64,000 bases of DNA from Streptomyces sp. 11x1 (GCF_032598905.1 NZ_CP122458.1:9015001-9079000); one strand, 5' to 3'; shown: positions 50,051 through 60,935, counted from the first letter of the stretch. Numbers and translations are program-made. The notes: a model not told the origin generated them from the letters alone.

Positions 50051-50088
50051 GTGCCGGACAAGTGCCCCCAACGGGGCCTGTCCGGCAC
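50051..50088 (+). terminator. Two-tier hairpin after the pyrophosphorylase gene
   Basis: GTGCCGGACA (50051-50060) pairs perfectly with TGTCCGGCAC (50079-50088). Inside, CCCC (50065-50068) pairs with GGGG (50073-50076). No T tract follows. It is placed 19 bases after the stop. Confidence 0.75.
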
Positions 50089-50130
50089 GCCGGTGGGGCC
50101 ATTCGGAGGTAGTGGTCGCGACGTGCGACG

Positions 50131-51036
50131 ATGTGCGGCATGCCGCAGCAGCCCCCCGTTCGGAGCACACCCGCGCGCCCGTCGCGTCCGGACGCCTCCA
50201 TGTCGCTGCTCAACAACGTCATGGACCACAGCCTCGACGACGGATACGCCGAGGCCGCCGCCCGCAAGAAGGCCGCGGGCACCGCGGGCATGCCGAAGAC
50301 GGTGCGGGCCAAGCTGGGACTCGCGGTCGGTCTGGTCCTCGCCGCCCTGGTGGTGACGGTGGGTGCCGCGCAGGCACGCATCAGCGCGCCCGTGGTCGCC
50401 AAGGAGCGCGAGGAGCTCATCGACCGCATCCAGGAGGAGACCGCCGCCGCGGACGAGCTCGAGGACTCCGTGGACGAGCTCCGGGACGACGTGAGCGCAC
50501 GCCAGCGCAAAGCCCTCAAGGACGACGGCGGCAGCGACGGGAACGACCTGATGGGCATCCTGTCGGGCGCCGTCGAGGTGCACGGCCCCGGAGTCCGCCT
50601 CGTCGTCAACGACTCCAAGGGCGCCGGTCAGGGCGGTGACGGAGACCCGCGGGAGACCTCCGGGTTCTCGGACACGGGCCGTGTGCGGGACCGTGACATG
50701 CAGCGGGTCGTCAACGGGCTGTGGGAGTCCGGCGCCGAAGCCATCTCGGTCAACGGCCAGCGGCTCACCGCGCTGTCGGCGATCAGGGCCGCGGGCGACG
50801 CGATACTGGTCGACAACAAGCCCCTGGCACCGCCGTACACGGTCCTCGCGGTGGGGGACGGGCAGCGGCTGAGCACCAGGTTCCAGAACAGCCCCGACGG
50901 GCTGTATCTGCATGCCCTCCAGGAGAACTTCGGCATCCGGACGAGCATTTCCGTCGAGGACGACCTCAAGGTGCCGGCCGCGCCGAGCGTGATCGTACGA
51001 ACAGCAGAACCCAGCACAGAGAAGGGCACATCGTGA
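50131..51036 (+). CDS. DUF881 membrane-anchored protein (first copy)
   Basis: About 301 residues from the ATG at 50131, or 298 from the ATG at 50140; no ribosome-binding site lies at normal distance from either. A single membrane helix (LGLAVGLVLAALVVTVGAAQA, near residue 70) is followed by a short coiled coil (ELIDRIQEETAAADELEDSVDELRDDV). The DUF881 domain then follows (GPGVRLVVNDSK...ESGAEAISVNGQRL...). It is expected to face the outside, by analogy with septum-related proteins, but its role is unknown. It overlaps the DUF1290 gene and forms the conserved DUF881-DUF1290-DUF881 module. Confidence 0.85.
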   Translation: MCGMPQQPPVRSTPARPSRPDASMSLLNNVMDHSLDDGYAEAAARKKAAGTAGMPKTVRAKLGLAVGLVLAALVVTVGAAQARISAPVVAKEREELIDRIQEETAAADELEDSVDELRDDVSARQRKALKDDGGSDGNDLMGILSGAVEVHGPGVRLVVNDSKGAGQGGDGDPRETSGFSDTGRVRDRDMQRVVNGLWESGAEAISVNGQRLTALSAIRAAGDAILVDNKPLAPPYTVLAVGDGQRLSTRFQNSPDGLYLHALQENFGIRTSISVEDDLKVPAAPSVIVRTAEPSTEKGTS

Positions 51037-51365
51037 TCGCCGTACTGGGCCTCGTCCTCGGAGTCGTGGCCGGACTGTTGGTCCGGCCCGAGGTACCGGC
51101 GGTGGTAGAGCCGTATCTCCCCATCGCCGTGGTGGCGGCGCTGGACGCCGTCTTCGGTGGTCTGCGCGCGATGTTGGACGGCATCTTCGACGACAAGGTC
51201 TTCGTCGTGTCGTTCCTGTCGAACGTGGTCGTGGCCGCCCTGATCGTCTTCCTCGGTGACAAGTTGGGCGTCGGCGCCCAGCTGTCCACGGGCGTCGTGG
51301 TCGTTCTCGGCATCCGCATCTTCTCCAACGCCGCGGCGATCCGCCGGCACGTGTTCCGGGCGTGA
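51033..51365 (+). CDS. DUF1290 small membrane protein
   Basis: 110 residues, the family's standard length, with three or four hydrophobic helices (IAVLGLVLGVVAGLLV, YLPIAVVAALDAVFGGLRA, FVVSFLSNVVVAALIVFLG). The GTG start overlaps the upstream stop (GTGA), and its own stop overlaps the next start, so all three genes are translationally coupled. Family function is unknown (small basic protein family). Confidence 0.92.
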   Translation: MIAVLGLVLGVVAGLLVRPEVPAVVEPYLPIAVVAALDAVFGGLRAMLDGIFDDKVFVVSFLSNVVVAALIVFLGDKLGVGAQLSTGVVVVLGIRIFSNAAAIRRHVFRA

Positions 51366-52255
51366 GGCCGATGAGCGACCAGGACCGCACGCCCGACCCG
51401 AAGCCGACTCCCGGTGCGGGAGAGGACGACGCGCCCACGACCCGGCTGCGCCGGGAACTTCCGCAGGAAGTGGCCCCCACGGCCCCCACGGCCATCGAGG
51501 AGACCGGTGAGGCACCTCAGGAGGAGAAAAACAGGCTGACCGGGCGGCAGCGGCTGGCCCAGGGGCTGTGGCCGCCGCGCTTCACCCGTGCCCAACTCAT
51601 CGTGGCCCTGCTGCTGTTCGGCCTCGGCTTCGGGCTGGCCATCCAGGTGGCCTCCAACAACGACGACAGTGCGCTCCGCGGAGCGCGCCAGGAGGACCTC
51701 GTTCGCATCCTGGATGAACTGGATGACCGTACGCAGCGTCTGGAGGAGGAGAAGCAGGGTCTGGAGGATCAGCGCACCGAGCTGGAGAACAGCTCGGACC
51801 AGGCTGAGGAGGCGCGCAAGCAGACGGTCGAGAAGGAGCGGCAACTCGGAATTCTGGCGGGCACGGTGGCGGCGCAGGGGCCCGGCATCACACTGACGAT
51901 CGACGACACGAAGGGGACGGTCGAGGCGGACATGTTGCTCGACGCGATCCAGGAGCTGCGCGCGGCCGGCGCGGAGGCGATCCAGGTGAACGGTGTGCGG
52001 GTCGTGGCCAGCACGTATCTGACCGATTCCGACGACGGAATCAGTGTCGACGGGAACAAGATCACCCAGCCGTTTCGTTTCAAGGTCATCGGCAACCCGC
52101 AGGACCTCGAGCCCGCACTGAACATCCCCGGAGGAGTGGTGCAGACACTGGAGAAGGAGCAGGCCACCGTGACCGTGCGGCGGGCGGAGAAGATCGTCGT
52201 GGACGCCTTGCGAGCGGCGAAGCGGCCTGACTACGCTCGGTCGTCCTCCCAGTGA
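51362..52255 (+). CDS. DUF881 membrane-anchored protein (second copy)
   Basis: 297 residues from a GTG overlapping the DUF1290 stop (an ATG is three codons further). A charged cytoplasmic N terminus of about 70 residues leads to a membrane helix (LIVALLLFGLGFGLAIQVA). A coiled coil (EDLVRILDELDDRTQRLEEEK through KQTVEKERQLG) and the DUF881 domain (GPGITLTIDDTK...GAEAIQVNGVRVV) follow. It parallels the first copy in layout but is diverged in sequence, so the duplication is old. It may form a complex with DUF1290. Confidence 0.88.
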   Translation: MRPMSDQDRTPDPKPTPGAGEDDAPTTRLRRELPQEVAPTAPTAIEETGEAPQEEKNRLTGRQRLAQGLWPPRFTRAQLIVALLLFGLGFGLAIQVASNNDDSALRGARQEDLVRILDELDDRTQRLEEEKQGLEDQRTELENSSDQAEEARKQTVEKERQLGILAGTVAAQGPGITLTIDDTKGTVEADMLLDAIQELRAAGAEAIQVNGVRVVASTYLTDSDDGISVDGNKITQPFRFKVIGNPQDLEPALNIPGGVVQTLEKEQATVTVRRAEKIVVDALRAAKRPDYARSSSQ

Positions 52256-52445
52256 ACCGCAGGTGCATGGGGCCCGTCCGTCGAGGGCATGAGGTTGCGG
52301 GGGGTCGGCGCACCGAATGGGTGGTGCGTGGTGGAAACTGTCCGGTGGGTACGGACGTTGTGAGGTTGTCCGGCTCGGCCGGTGTGTTCAGTCAGGGTTC
52401 GTCCTGCCCCACGGGCGGGTCTGTTTCGGTCAAGGGGAATCGCCC

Positions 52446-53288
52446 GTGAAGTTGTTTGCGAAGTTGTTCGGCAAGAGCGCGCGAGAGGGCAGCGACAACG
52501 CGACCTCCCGCCATCGCGCGCAGCCTTCGGAGGCGGAGGGCCAGGGCGGTGAGCGCCCCATGTTCCGGGACCAGGTCGCTGGTCCGGGAGGTGACATTTC
52601 CGGAGGTCAGGGCGCGCCGTCTGTTGACCCTGCCCAGTCGGGCCGCATAGGTTTCGGGGATCCGTCAACCTCAGGTACGGGTGGAGGTTTCGCTTCAGAC
52701 CCGTATGCGTCCAATGCCCCGGCGGGGCAGCCGCGGCAGGAGGATCCGTCGATGTCGGCCCTGGTGTGTACGAGGTGCGGTAACCGCAACGCGGAGAACA
52801 GTCGCTTCTGCTCGAACTGCGGTGCTCCGCTGCGGGCCGGCGCGACTCCCGAGCGTCCGTCCGAGACGACCTCCACGATCTCCATCTCCGGCCTCGAGGC
52901 CTATGACTCCGAGGTCACCGGCCAGACCCAGCTGCCGGCGCTTTCTCCCGAGGCCCAGGCCGCCGTCGACGCGCTCCCGCTCGGCTCGGCACTCCTCGTC
53001 GTGCGTCGCGGCCCGAACGCGGGCAGCCGCTTCCTGCTGGACGGCGATCTGACCACGGCCGGCCGTCACCCGCAGAGCGACATCTTCCTGGACGACGTGA
53101 CCGTGTCGCGTCGCCATGTGGAGTTCCGCCGGGGCCAGGACGGCTCGTTCACGGTCGCTGACGTCGGCAGCCTGAACGGCACGTACGTCAATCGTGAGCG
53201 GATCGACCAGGTCGCCCTGCACAACGGCGACGAGGTGCAGATCGGCAAGTACCGGCTGGTCTTCTACGCGAGCCAGCGGGGCTACTGA
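52446..53288 (+). CDS. garA: FHA protein of the GarA/OdhI type with an added zinc ribbon
   Basis: 280 residues from a GTG with AAGGGGAA upstream. Residues 1-100 are low-complexity. A zinc ribbon (LVCTRCGN...FCSNCGAPL) lies at about 105-130. The phosphorylation motif ETTS is at 140-143, and the FHA domain covers about 180-278 (GSALLVVRRGPNAGSRFLLD, AGRHPQSDIFLDDVTVSRRH, VGSLNGTYVNRE). FHA and ETTS match GarA/OdhI closely. Those proteins inhibit 2-oxoglutarate dehydrogenase and alter glutamate metabolism unless phosphorylated by Ser/Thr kinases. Mycobacterial GarA is about 160 residues, so the extra N terminus is notable. ftsR follows, as in corynebacteria. Confidence 0.92.
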   Translation: MKLFAKLFGKSAREGSDNATSRHRAQPSEAEGQGGERPMFRDQVAGPGGDISGGQGAPSVDPAQSGRIGFGDPSTSGTGGGFASDPYASNAPAGQPRQEDPSMSALVCTRCGNRNAENSRFCSNCGAPLRAGATPERPSETTSTISISGLEAYDSEVTGQTQLPALSPEAQAAVDALPLGSALLVVRRGPNAGSRFLLDGDLTTAGRHPQSDIFLDDVTVSRRHVEFRRGQDGSFTVADVGSLNGTYVNRERIDQVALHNGDEVQIGKYRLVFYASQRGY

Positions 53289-53292
53289 CCCT

Positions 53293-53313
53293 CCCCCGGA
53301 CCGCGTCCGGGGG
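53293..53313 (+). terminator. Short GC hairpin between garA and ftsR
   Basis: CCCCCGGA (53293-53300) pairs with TCCGGGGG (53306-53313) around a 5-base loop. It may terminate or attenuate, since the MerR gene starts 18 bases later. Confidence 0.6.
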
Positions 53314-53330
53314 GACCCCAGGGAAGGTCC

Positions 53331-54086
53331 ATGCTTCGAACAACGAGCGGTGGTGCCGACCACGGCACCGCCGCCGCGGACAGTGGCCTAGTGAGCATCG
53401 GCACGGTGCTGAACGCACTGCGCGAGGAGTTCCCCGAGGTAACCATCTCCAAGATCCGTTTCCTGGAGTCGGAGGGGCTCATCGAGCCGCAGCGGACCCC
53501 CTCGGGGTATCGCAAGTTCAGCGCCGAGGACGTCGAGCGCCTGGGGCACGTTCTCAGGATGCAGCGGGACCACTATCTGCCGCTCAAGGTGATCCGCGAG
53601 TATCTGGAGGCCCTGGAGCGCGGCGAGGACGTACGGCTGCCGTCCGTGGGGCGTCAGCGTGACGTGGGCGACGGAGAGCGCCTGAGCGAGCTCTTCGGGG
53701 AGCCGGAGGAGACGCCGGCGGCCCGGATCGGGCGTGATGAGCTTCTGGCCGGCGCCGGGATCGACGAGGAGCAGCTGGCGGAGTGGGAGTCGTACGGGCT
53801 GGTGGCCGCGCTGCCGGACGGTTCGTACGAGGCCGAGACGCTCACCGTCGCCACGCTTGTGGTCGAACTGGGGCGGTTCGGTATCGAGCCACGGCATCTG
53901 AGGGTGATGCGGGCCGCCGCGGATCGCGAGGCGGGGCTCGTGGATCAGGTGGTGGCGCCGCTGCGTCTGCATCGCAATCCGCAGACCAGGGCCCATGCGG
54001 AGGACCGCACGCGGGAGCTGGCGGGGCTCACGGTGAAGCTGCACGCGGCTCTGGTGCGCAGCGCGCTGGGCGTTCGAATCCGCTGA
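53331..54086 (+). CDS. ftsR: MerR-family regulator FtsR
   Basis: 251 residues. The N-terminal MerR winged helix covers about 20-95 (SIGTVLNALREEFPEVTISKIRFLESEGLI, GYRKFSAEDVERL, QRDHYLPLKVIREYL). A longer C-terminal region has FGIEPRHLRVMRAAADREAGL. It matches mycobacterial Rv1828 and corynebacterial FtsR, which activates ftsZ, in sequence and in position after garA/odhI. Here it probably links cell division to metabolism. The effector is unknown; metal or thiol cysteines of classical MerR proteins are absent. Confidence 0.92.
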   Translation: MLRTTSGGADHGTAAADSGLVSIGTVLNALREEFPEVTISKIRFLESEGLIEPQRTPSGYRKFSAEDVERLGHVLRMQRDHYLPLKVIREYLEALERGEDVRLPSVGRQRDVGDGERLSELFGEPEETPAARIGRDELLAGAGIDEEQLAEWESYGLVAALPDGSYEAETLTVATLVVELGRFGIEPRHLRVMRAAADREAGLVDQVVAPLRLHRNPQTRAHAEDRTRELAGLTVKLHAALVRSALGVRIR

Positions 54087-54158
54087 GGCGCGGTGTTCGC
54101 CTGTGGCGGATCGGGCGGCCGATCTGTGCCCGACTACCCAAACGTCCCGAGCACGGCC

Positions 54159-54164
54159 TAGGGT
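54159..54164 (+). promoter_or_regulatory. -10 box of a leaderless DUF151 transcript
   Basis: TAGGGT lies six bases before the GTG at 54171, with no Shine-Dalgarno sequence. The transcript probably starts at or next to the GTG. Confidence 0.55.
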
Positions 54165-54170
54165 TGCTGT

Positions 54171-54644
54171 GTGAACGAGCTCGATGTCGTAGGTGTCCGG
54201 GTCGAGATGCCCTCCAACCAACCGATCGTGCTCCTGCGCGAAGTGGGAGGCGATCGTTACCTCCCCATCTGGATCGGGCCGGGGGAGGCGACGGCGATCG
54301 CTTTCGCCCAGCAGGGCATGGCCCCCGCGCGGCCGCTGACCCACGACCTGTTCAAGGATGTGCTGGAGGCCGTCGGCCAGGAGCTCACGGAAGTGCGCAT
54401 CACCGACCTGCGTGAGGGCGTCTTCTACGCGGAGCTGGTGTTCGCCAGTGGGGTCGAGGTGAGTGCGCGGCCGTCCGACGCCATAGCGCTGGCGTTGCGT
54501 ACCGGTACGCCGATCTTTGGCAGTGACGGGGTGCTCGACGACGCGGGCATCGCGATCCCGGACGAGCAGGAGGACGAGGTGGAGAAGTTCCGCGAGTTCC
54601 TCGACCAGATCTCGCCCGAGGACTTCGGTACGAACAGTCAGTGA
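54171..54644 (+). CDS. Bifunctional nuclease family protein (DUF151)
   Basis: 157 residues with the DUF151 hallmarks VVGVRVEMPSNQPIVLLRE, YLPIWIGPGEATAIAFAQQG, TRPLTHDL-like ARPLTHDLFKDVLEA, and the acidic DAIALALRTGTPIF. Plant and archaeal relatives have DNase/RNase activity; the bacterial role is unproven. It lies between ftsR and a second MerR gene, exactly as in mycobacteria (Rv1828-Rv1829-Rv1830), supporting a shared role in growth control. GTG start, probably leaderless. Confidence 0.93.
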   Translation: MNELDVVGVRVEMPSNQPIVLLREVGGDRYLPIWIGPGEATAIAFAQQGMAPARPLTHDLFKDVLEAVGQELTEVRITDLREGVFYAELVFASGVEVSARPSDAIALALRTGTPIFGSDGVLDDAGIAIPDEQEDEVEKFREFLDQISPEDFGTNSQ

Positions 54645-54886
54645 GCCGGGTGGGCGGTGGTGCGAGGCCGTGCGGTCTCGGCGCCGCCGTCGCGGATGTC
54701 CGTGCATGTATCCAGGTGGCGGGGCGTTGCTGCTCTGAGGGCGTCCGAGCGGGGCCCGCACGTGCCGGGGACTGTGCACCGTCAGTCGGCTCCGCCGGAG
54801 TGCATTCAGCTAGCCTTTCCCCGCGGGAGGGCACGCGAAACCACTCTCAGGGTGATTATCACTCGGCGTGGCGAGTGCGGTGGTCG

Positions 54887-54915
54887 TTGACGCACCCTTG
54901 GTGGCTGCCTACCGT
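54887..54915 (+). promoter_or_regulatory. Promoter of the second MerR gene
   Basis: TTGACG (54887-54892), 17-base spacer, TACCGT (54910-54915). The leader is about 24 bases with GGAGG before the GTG. A short palindrome GTGATTATCAC (54852-54862) lies 25 bases upstream of the -35 and may be an operator. Confidence 0.65.
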
Positions 54916-54945
54916 CGATAAGGCAGGTCAAGGACGGAGGTCGGC

Positions 54946-55590
54946 GTGAGAAGCAGCGGCGACGGTACGGCTGGGGGTGCCCCCGGACGCAGGCTGGGGG
55001 ACAGCGGCCCGTACCAGCTTCACAGCAGCGCGGCCGGTCACATCCCGCAGCGGCCCGCGGTCGTGCAGGACAGCGCGGAGGCGGCGTCCGAGCCGCATGA
55101 GAACGTCGGCTACCGCGGTCCCACCGCGTGCGCGGCGGCCGGCATCACCTACCGGCAGCTCGACTACTGGGCCCGCACGGGTCTCGTGGAGCCGAGTGTG
55201 CGTTCAGCGCAGGGCTCCGGGACGCAGCGCCTCTACAGCTTCCGGGACGTCGTCGTCCTCAAGATCGTGAAACGGTTCCTCGACACGGGGGTGTCGCTGC
55301 AGAACATCCGCAGCGCCGTCCAGCACCTGAGGGAGCGGGGCTTCAGTGATCTGGAGCGGATGACGCTGATGAGCGACGGGGCGACGGTCTACGAGTGCAC
55401 CTCGCCCGACGAGGTCCACGCCCTGCTCCAGGGCGGCCAGGGGGTCTTCGGGATTGCCGTGGGGGTCGTTTGGCGTGATGTGGAAAGCGCTCTCTCCCAG
55501 CTGCACGGAGAACGGGTCGACACCGGGGAGACATTCGTGGGACACAACCCGTCGGACGAGTTGGCGCGGCGACGCAACCGGGCGGTCTGA
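54946..55590 (+). CDS. MerR-family regulator (Rv1830/McdR type)
   Basis: 214 residues. A disordered N terminus of about 55 residues precedes the MerR DNA-binding domain (GYRGPTACAAAGITYRQLDYWARTGLVEPS, SQRLYSF-like TQRLYSFRDVVVLKIVKRFLDTGVSLQNIR). A C-terminal domain with TVYECTSPDEVHALLQGGQGVFGIAVG follows. The match to the mycobacterial Rv1830 family is strong in sequence and synteny. Those regulators control growth and division timing. GTG start with GGAGG five bases upstream. Confidence 0.92.
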   Translation: MRSSGDGTAGGAPGRRLGDSGPYQLHSSAAGHIPQRPAVVQDSAEAASEPHENVGYRGPTACAAAGITYRQLDYWARTGLVEPSVRSAQGSGTQRLYSFRDVVVLKIVKRFLDTGVSLQNIRSAVQHLRERGFSDLERMTLMSDGATVYECTSPDEVHALLQGGQGVFGIAVGVVWRDVESALSQLHGERVDTGETFVGHNPSDELARRRNRAV

Positions 55591-55653
55591 GAGGCCGGCG
55601 CGGGGCCGGGAGGTGTGAGCAGCGATGCCGTCGTCGACGCGGGACATGGGGCA

Positions 55654-55676
55654 TTGTCAGTGGCGTAGGGCAGCAT
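55654..55676 (+). promoter_or_regulatory. RecA-NDp/PafBC-like promoter of dinB, leaderless
   Basis: TTGTCAGTG (55654-55662), 8 bases, CAGCAT (55671-55676). The upstream element is perfect; the -10 has C for the first T. Seven bases separate it from the GTG of dinB, the same spacing as at the SMC operon. Damage-induced expression of a translesion polymerase from such a promoter is biologically sensible. Confidence 0.7.
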
Positions 55677-55683
55677 CGGACAT

Positions 55684-57045
55684 GTGAGAACCGCGCCCAC
55701 CATCCTGCATCTCGACATGGATGCCTTCTATGCCTCGGCGGAGCAGGCGTCCAAGCCGAGTCTGCGCGGGAAAGCCGTTGTGGTGGGCGGGTTGGGGCCC
55801 CGGGGAGTGGTCGCGACCGCCTCGTACGAGGCGCGGGTCTTCGGGGTGCACTCGGCGATGCCGATGGCGCAGGCGCGTCGGCTCGCTCCCAACGCCGCGT
55901 ATCTCACGCCGCGCTTCACGTTCTACCGGGCGATCAGCGATCAGGTCATGGGGCTCTTGCGGGATCTGTCTCCACTGGTGGAGCCGTTGAGCCTGGACGA
56001 GGCGTTCGTGGACCTGGAGGCCGGAGGAGCGGCCTGGGACGAGGAGTCCGCGCGGCTGGTGGGGGTGCGGTTGCGGGCGGACATACGGGCGGTGACCGCG
56101 CTCACCGGCTCCGTGGGGCTCGCGGCCTCCAAGATGATCGCGAAGATCGCTTCCGAGCAGGCCAAGCCGGACGGGCTGGTGCTGATCGAGCCCGGGACCG
56201 AGCGGGCGTTGTTGGGGCCGATGTCCGTACGGATCCTGCCGGGCGTGGGGCCGGCGACCGGGGACCATCTGCGGCGGGCAGGGATCGCCACGGTCGAGGA
56301 GATCGTGGAGGCCGGGGAGGACGAGATCGTCCGGCTGCTGGGCAAGGCGCACGGGCACGGGCTGTACGCGATGGCGCTGGCGCGGGACGACCGCGCGGTC
56401 GTGGCCGAGCGGGACACCAAGTCGGTGTCGGTGGAGGACACGTACGACGTCGACATCCATGACCGGGTGCGGGTGCGGATGGAGGTGCAGCGGCTCGCGG
56501 ACCGGTGTGTGCGGAGGCTGCGGGGGGCCGGGCTGTCGGGGCGGACGATCGTGCTGAAGGTGCGGCGGTACGACTTCTCGACGCTGACCCGGTCCGAGAC
56601 GTTGCGGGGGCCCACGGACGACCCCACGGTGGTGCGGGAGGCGGCGGGGCGGCTGCTGGAGGCCGTGGACACGACAGGTGGTGTGCGGCTGCTGGGGGTG
56701 GGCGTCAGCGGTCTCGCCGACTACACGCAGGAGGACCTGTTCGCGCAGGCGGCCGGTGAGGTGGGTCCTGTCCAGGACGATGCCGGGGCCGCCGGGGTCG
56801 CTGTGGATGCGCCCGCTGTCGAGGAGCGTGCGGGTGGGGAGCGGCAGTGGAGAGCCGGGCACGACGTGCGCCATGCCGAGTACGGGCACGGGTGGGTGCA
56901 GGGAAGTGGACTGGGGCGGGTGACCGTGCGGTTCGAGACGCCGGACGACGTGGAGCCCGGGCGTGTGCGGACGTTCCGGACCGACGATCCGGAGCTGGAA
57001 CCGGCTGAGCCGTTGCCGTTGGTGCAGGGTGGGGTGCGGGGCTGA
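55684..57045 (+). CDS. dinB: DNA polymerase IV (Y-family translesion polymerase)
   Basis: 453 residues. Catalytic metal ligands are in ILHLDMDAFYASAEQ (Asp11 and Asp13) and LSLDEAFVDLE (near residue 102). The helix-hairpin-helix region ILPGVGPATGDHLRRAGI and the little-finger domain are complete. After residue 345 comes an extra C-terminal domain with a beta-clamp-binding-like sequence TQEDLFAQ, followed by a linker and a terminal segment seen in actinobacterial DinB proteins. The enzyme copies damaged DNA. GTG start, apparently leaderless. It lies between the MerR gene and the PRC-barrel gene, an insertion relative to the mycobacterial cluster. Confidence 0.95.
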   Translation: MRTAPTILHLDMDAFYASAEQASKPSLRGKAVVVGGLGPRGVVATASYEARVFGVHSAMPMAQARRLAPNAAYLTPRFTFYRAISDQVMGLLRDLSPLVEPLSLDEAFVDLEAGGAAWDEESARLVGVRLRADIRAVTALTGSVGLAASKMIAKIASEQAKPDGLVLIEPGTERALLGPMSVRILPGVGPATGDHLRRAGIATVEEIVEAGEDEIVRLLGKAHGHGLYAMALARDDRAVVAERDTKSVSVEDTYDVDIHDRVRVRMEVQRLADRCVRRLRGAGLSGRTIVLKVRRYDFSTLTRSETLRGPTDDPTVVREAAGRLLEAVDTTGGVRLLGVGVSGLADYTQEDLFAQAAGEVGPVQDDAGAAGVAVDAPAVEERAGGERQWRAGHDVRHAEYGHGWVQGSGLGRVTVRFETPDDVEPGRVRTFRTDDPELEPAEPLPLVQGGVRG

Positions 57046-57189
57046 GCAAGGCTGGGCGCCGCCGGGCCGTGCCGCCGGGGCTGAGCGCCGTCGCGGCGGG
57101 GATCAGGGGCAGGCCGGGAATGAAAGGGCGGTGGCTCGCGAGAGGGCCGGGGGTGGCGGCCCCGGGAGGGCCCGTGCCGGGTCAGGCGG

Positions 57190-57280
57190 GTGGCCGGCTC
57201 GGGGGAGGGCCGGACGGGTCGCCGACTCGCGGGAGGGTCGGGCGGATGGTCGGCTCGGGGGGAGGGCCGGTTCGGGGAGG
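57190..57280 (+). repeat. Imperfect GC-rich direct repeats
   Basis: GGCTCGGGGGAGGGCCGG at 57196-57213 recurs with one extra G at 57252-57270, with a weaker copy (GACTCGCGGGAGGGTCGG) between them. The spacing is about 28 bases. They sit between the dinB stop and the convergent PRC-barrel gene, in a 242-base gap with no gene. Confidence 0.6.
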
Positions 57281-57287
57281 GGCGGGG

Positions 57288-57656
57288 TCAGGTGTCGTCC
57301 TTGCCTGCTGTGTTGCCGAAGTCGTGGTCCAGGGGTGGGGGTGGGGCCGTGTCCAGGCCGTAGTGGTGGTAGAGCTGGAGTTCCTGTTCCGGGGAGAGGT
57401 GGCGGCCCACGCCGAAGTCGGGGGCGTCCTTGATGAGGGAGCGTTCGAAGGGAACGCGGAGGGTGCCCTCGACCAGTTCGCTGGGCTCCAGGGGGACGAA
57501 AGCGTCGCGGCCGAAGAAGCCCATGCGTATCGCGGCCCACTCGGGGATGCCCGTGGCGTCGTCGAGGTAGACCTCGTCCACGGTGCCGATCTTGCTGCCT
57601 CTGCGGTCGAACGCCTTGCGGCCGATCAGGTTGCGCGGATCGATGTCGGTCTGCAC
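57288..57656 (-). CDS. PRC-barrel domain protein
   Basis: About 122 residues from a GTG at 57656 with GGAGG close upstream. The N-terminal PRC barrel (NLIGRKAFDRRGSKIGTVDEVYLDDATGIPEWAAIRMGFFGRDAFVPL) is followed by LSPEQELQLYHHYGLD, a conserved tail. PRC-barrel proteins bind RNA or other proteins; the function here is unknown. It is convergent to dinB and divergent from gcvP. Confidence 0.88.
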   Translation of the reverse strand: MQTDIDPRNLIGRKAFDRRGSKIGTVDEVYLDDATGIPEWAAIRMGFFGRDAFVPLEPSELVEGTLRVPFERSLIKDAPDFGVGRHLSPEQELQLYHHYGLDTAPPPPLDHDFGNTAGKDDT

Positions 57657-57784
57657 GGGCCCTCCATATGGTCGCAAAACAGTCACACATCGTGTCTCAT
57701 GACTACGAAAAGGCACATCGGGGGCGGCGGCCACTCGAAGGTGAGTGCGTTGACCGCGCTGATACGCTGGCAGCGGCTGTTGAC
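57657..57784 (+). promoter_or_regulatory. Promoter region of the gcvP riboswitch transcript
   Basis: This spacer between the divergent PRC-barrel gene and the riboswitch must contain the gcvP promoter. A TTGACC (57750-57755) and a TACGCT (57763-57768) are visible, but not at standard spacing to each other. No firm -35/-10 pair can be assigned. Confidence 0.4.
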
Positions 57785-57990
57785 CCCGTGCGGGAGAGTC
57801 CTCCGGACACCATCCGGAGGCGCCGAAGGAGCAAATCCTCCCCGGAATCTCTCAGGCCCACGTACCGCACGGACGAGGTCACTCTGGAAAGCAGAGCGGG
57901 TGTCACGGCTCCCGCTCTCACCGACGGTGAAAACCGGCCCGAACCAGGACCGGTGAAACTCTCAGGTTGAGATGACAGAGGGGGAGGCCG
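57785..57990 (+). ncRNA. Tandem glycine riboswitch upstream of gcvP
   Basis: Two glycine aptamers lie in series. Aptamer 1 has GCGGGAGAGTC (from 57791), GCGCCGAAGGAGCAA and GGAATCTCTCAGGC. Aptamer 2 has AGCAGAGCGGG (from 57891), CACCGACGGTGAAA and GGTGAAACTCTCAGG. The paired core sequences GCCGAAGGAGCAA and ACCGACGGTGAAA and the two CTCTCAGG closers are the family hallmarks. Glycine-activated gcv riboswitches are known in Streptomyces. Downstream, GGAGGCC (57984-57990) can pair with GGCCTCC (58040-58046), covering the end of the Shine-Dalgarno sequence. A hairpin GGGCACC/GGTGCCC (57995-58016) lies between. This suggests translational control. Confidence 0.93.
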
Positions 57991-58049
57991 TCCGGGCACC
58001 CGTGCCGTGGTGCCCCTCGAAGGTCGTGTCAGACCAGGAGGCCTCCGTA

Positions 58050-60935
<2,886 letters not shown>

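Noticed and set aside
57972..58049. In-frame ATG giving gcvP 26 extra residues
   Set aside because: It lies within the riboswitch closing stem, and the ATG at 58050 has a strong AGGAGG site and gives the usual length.
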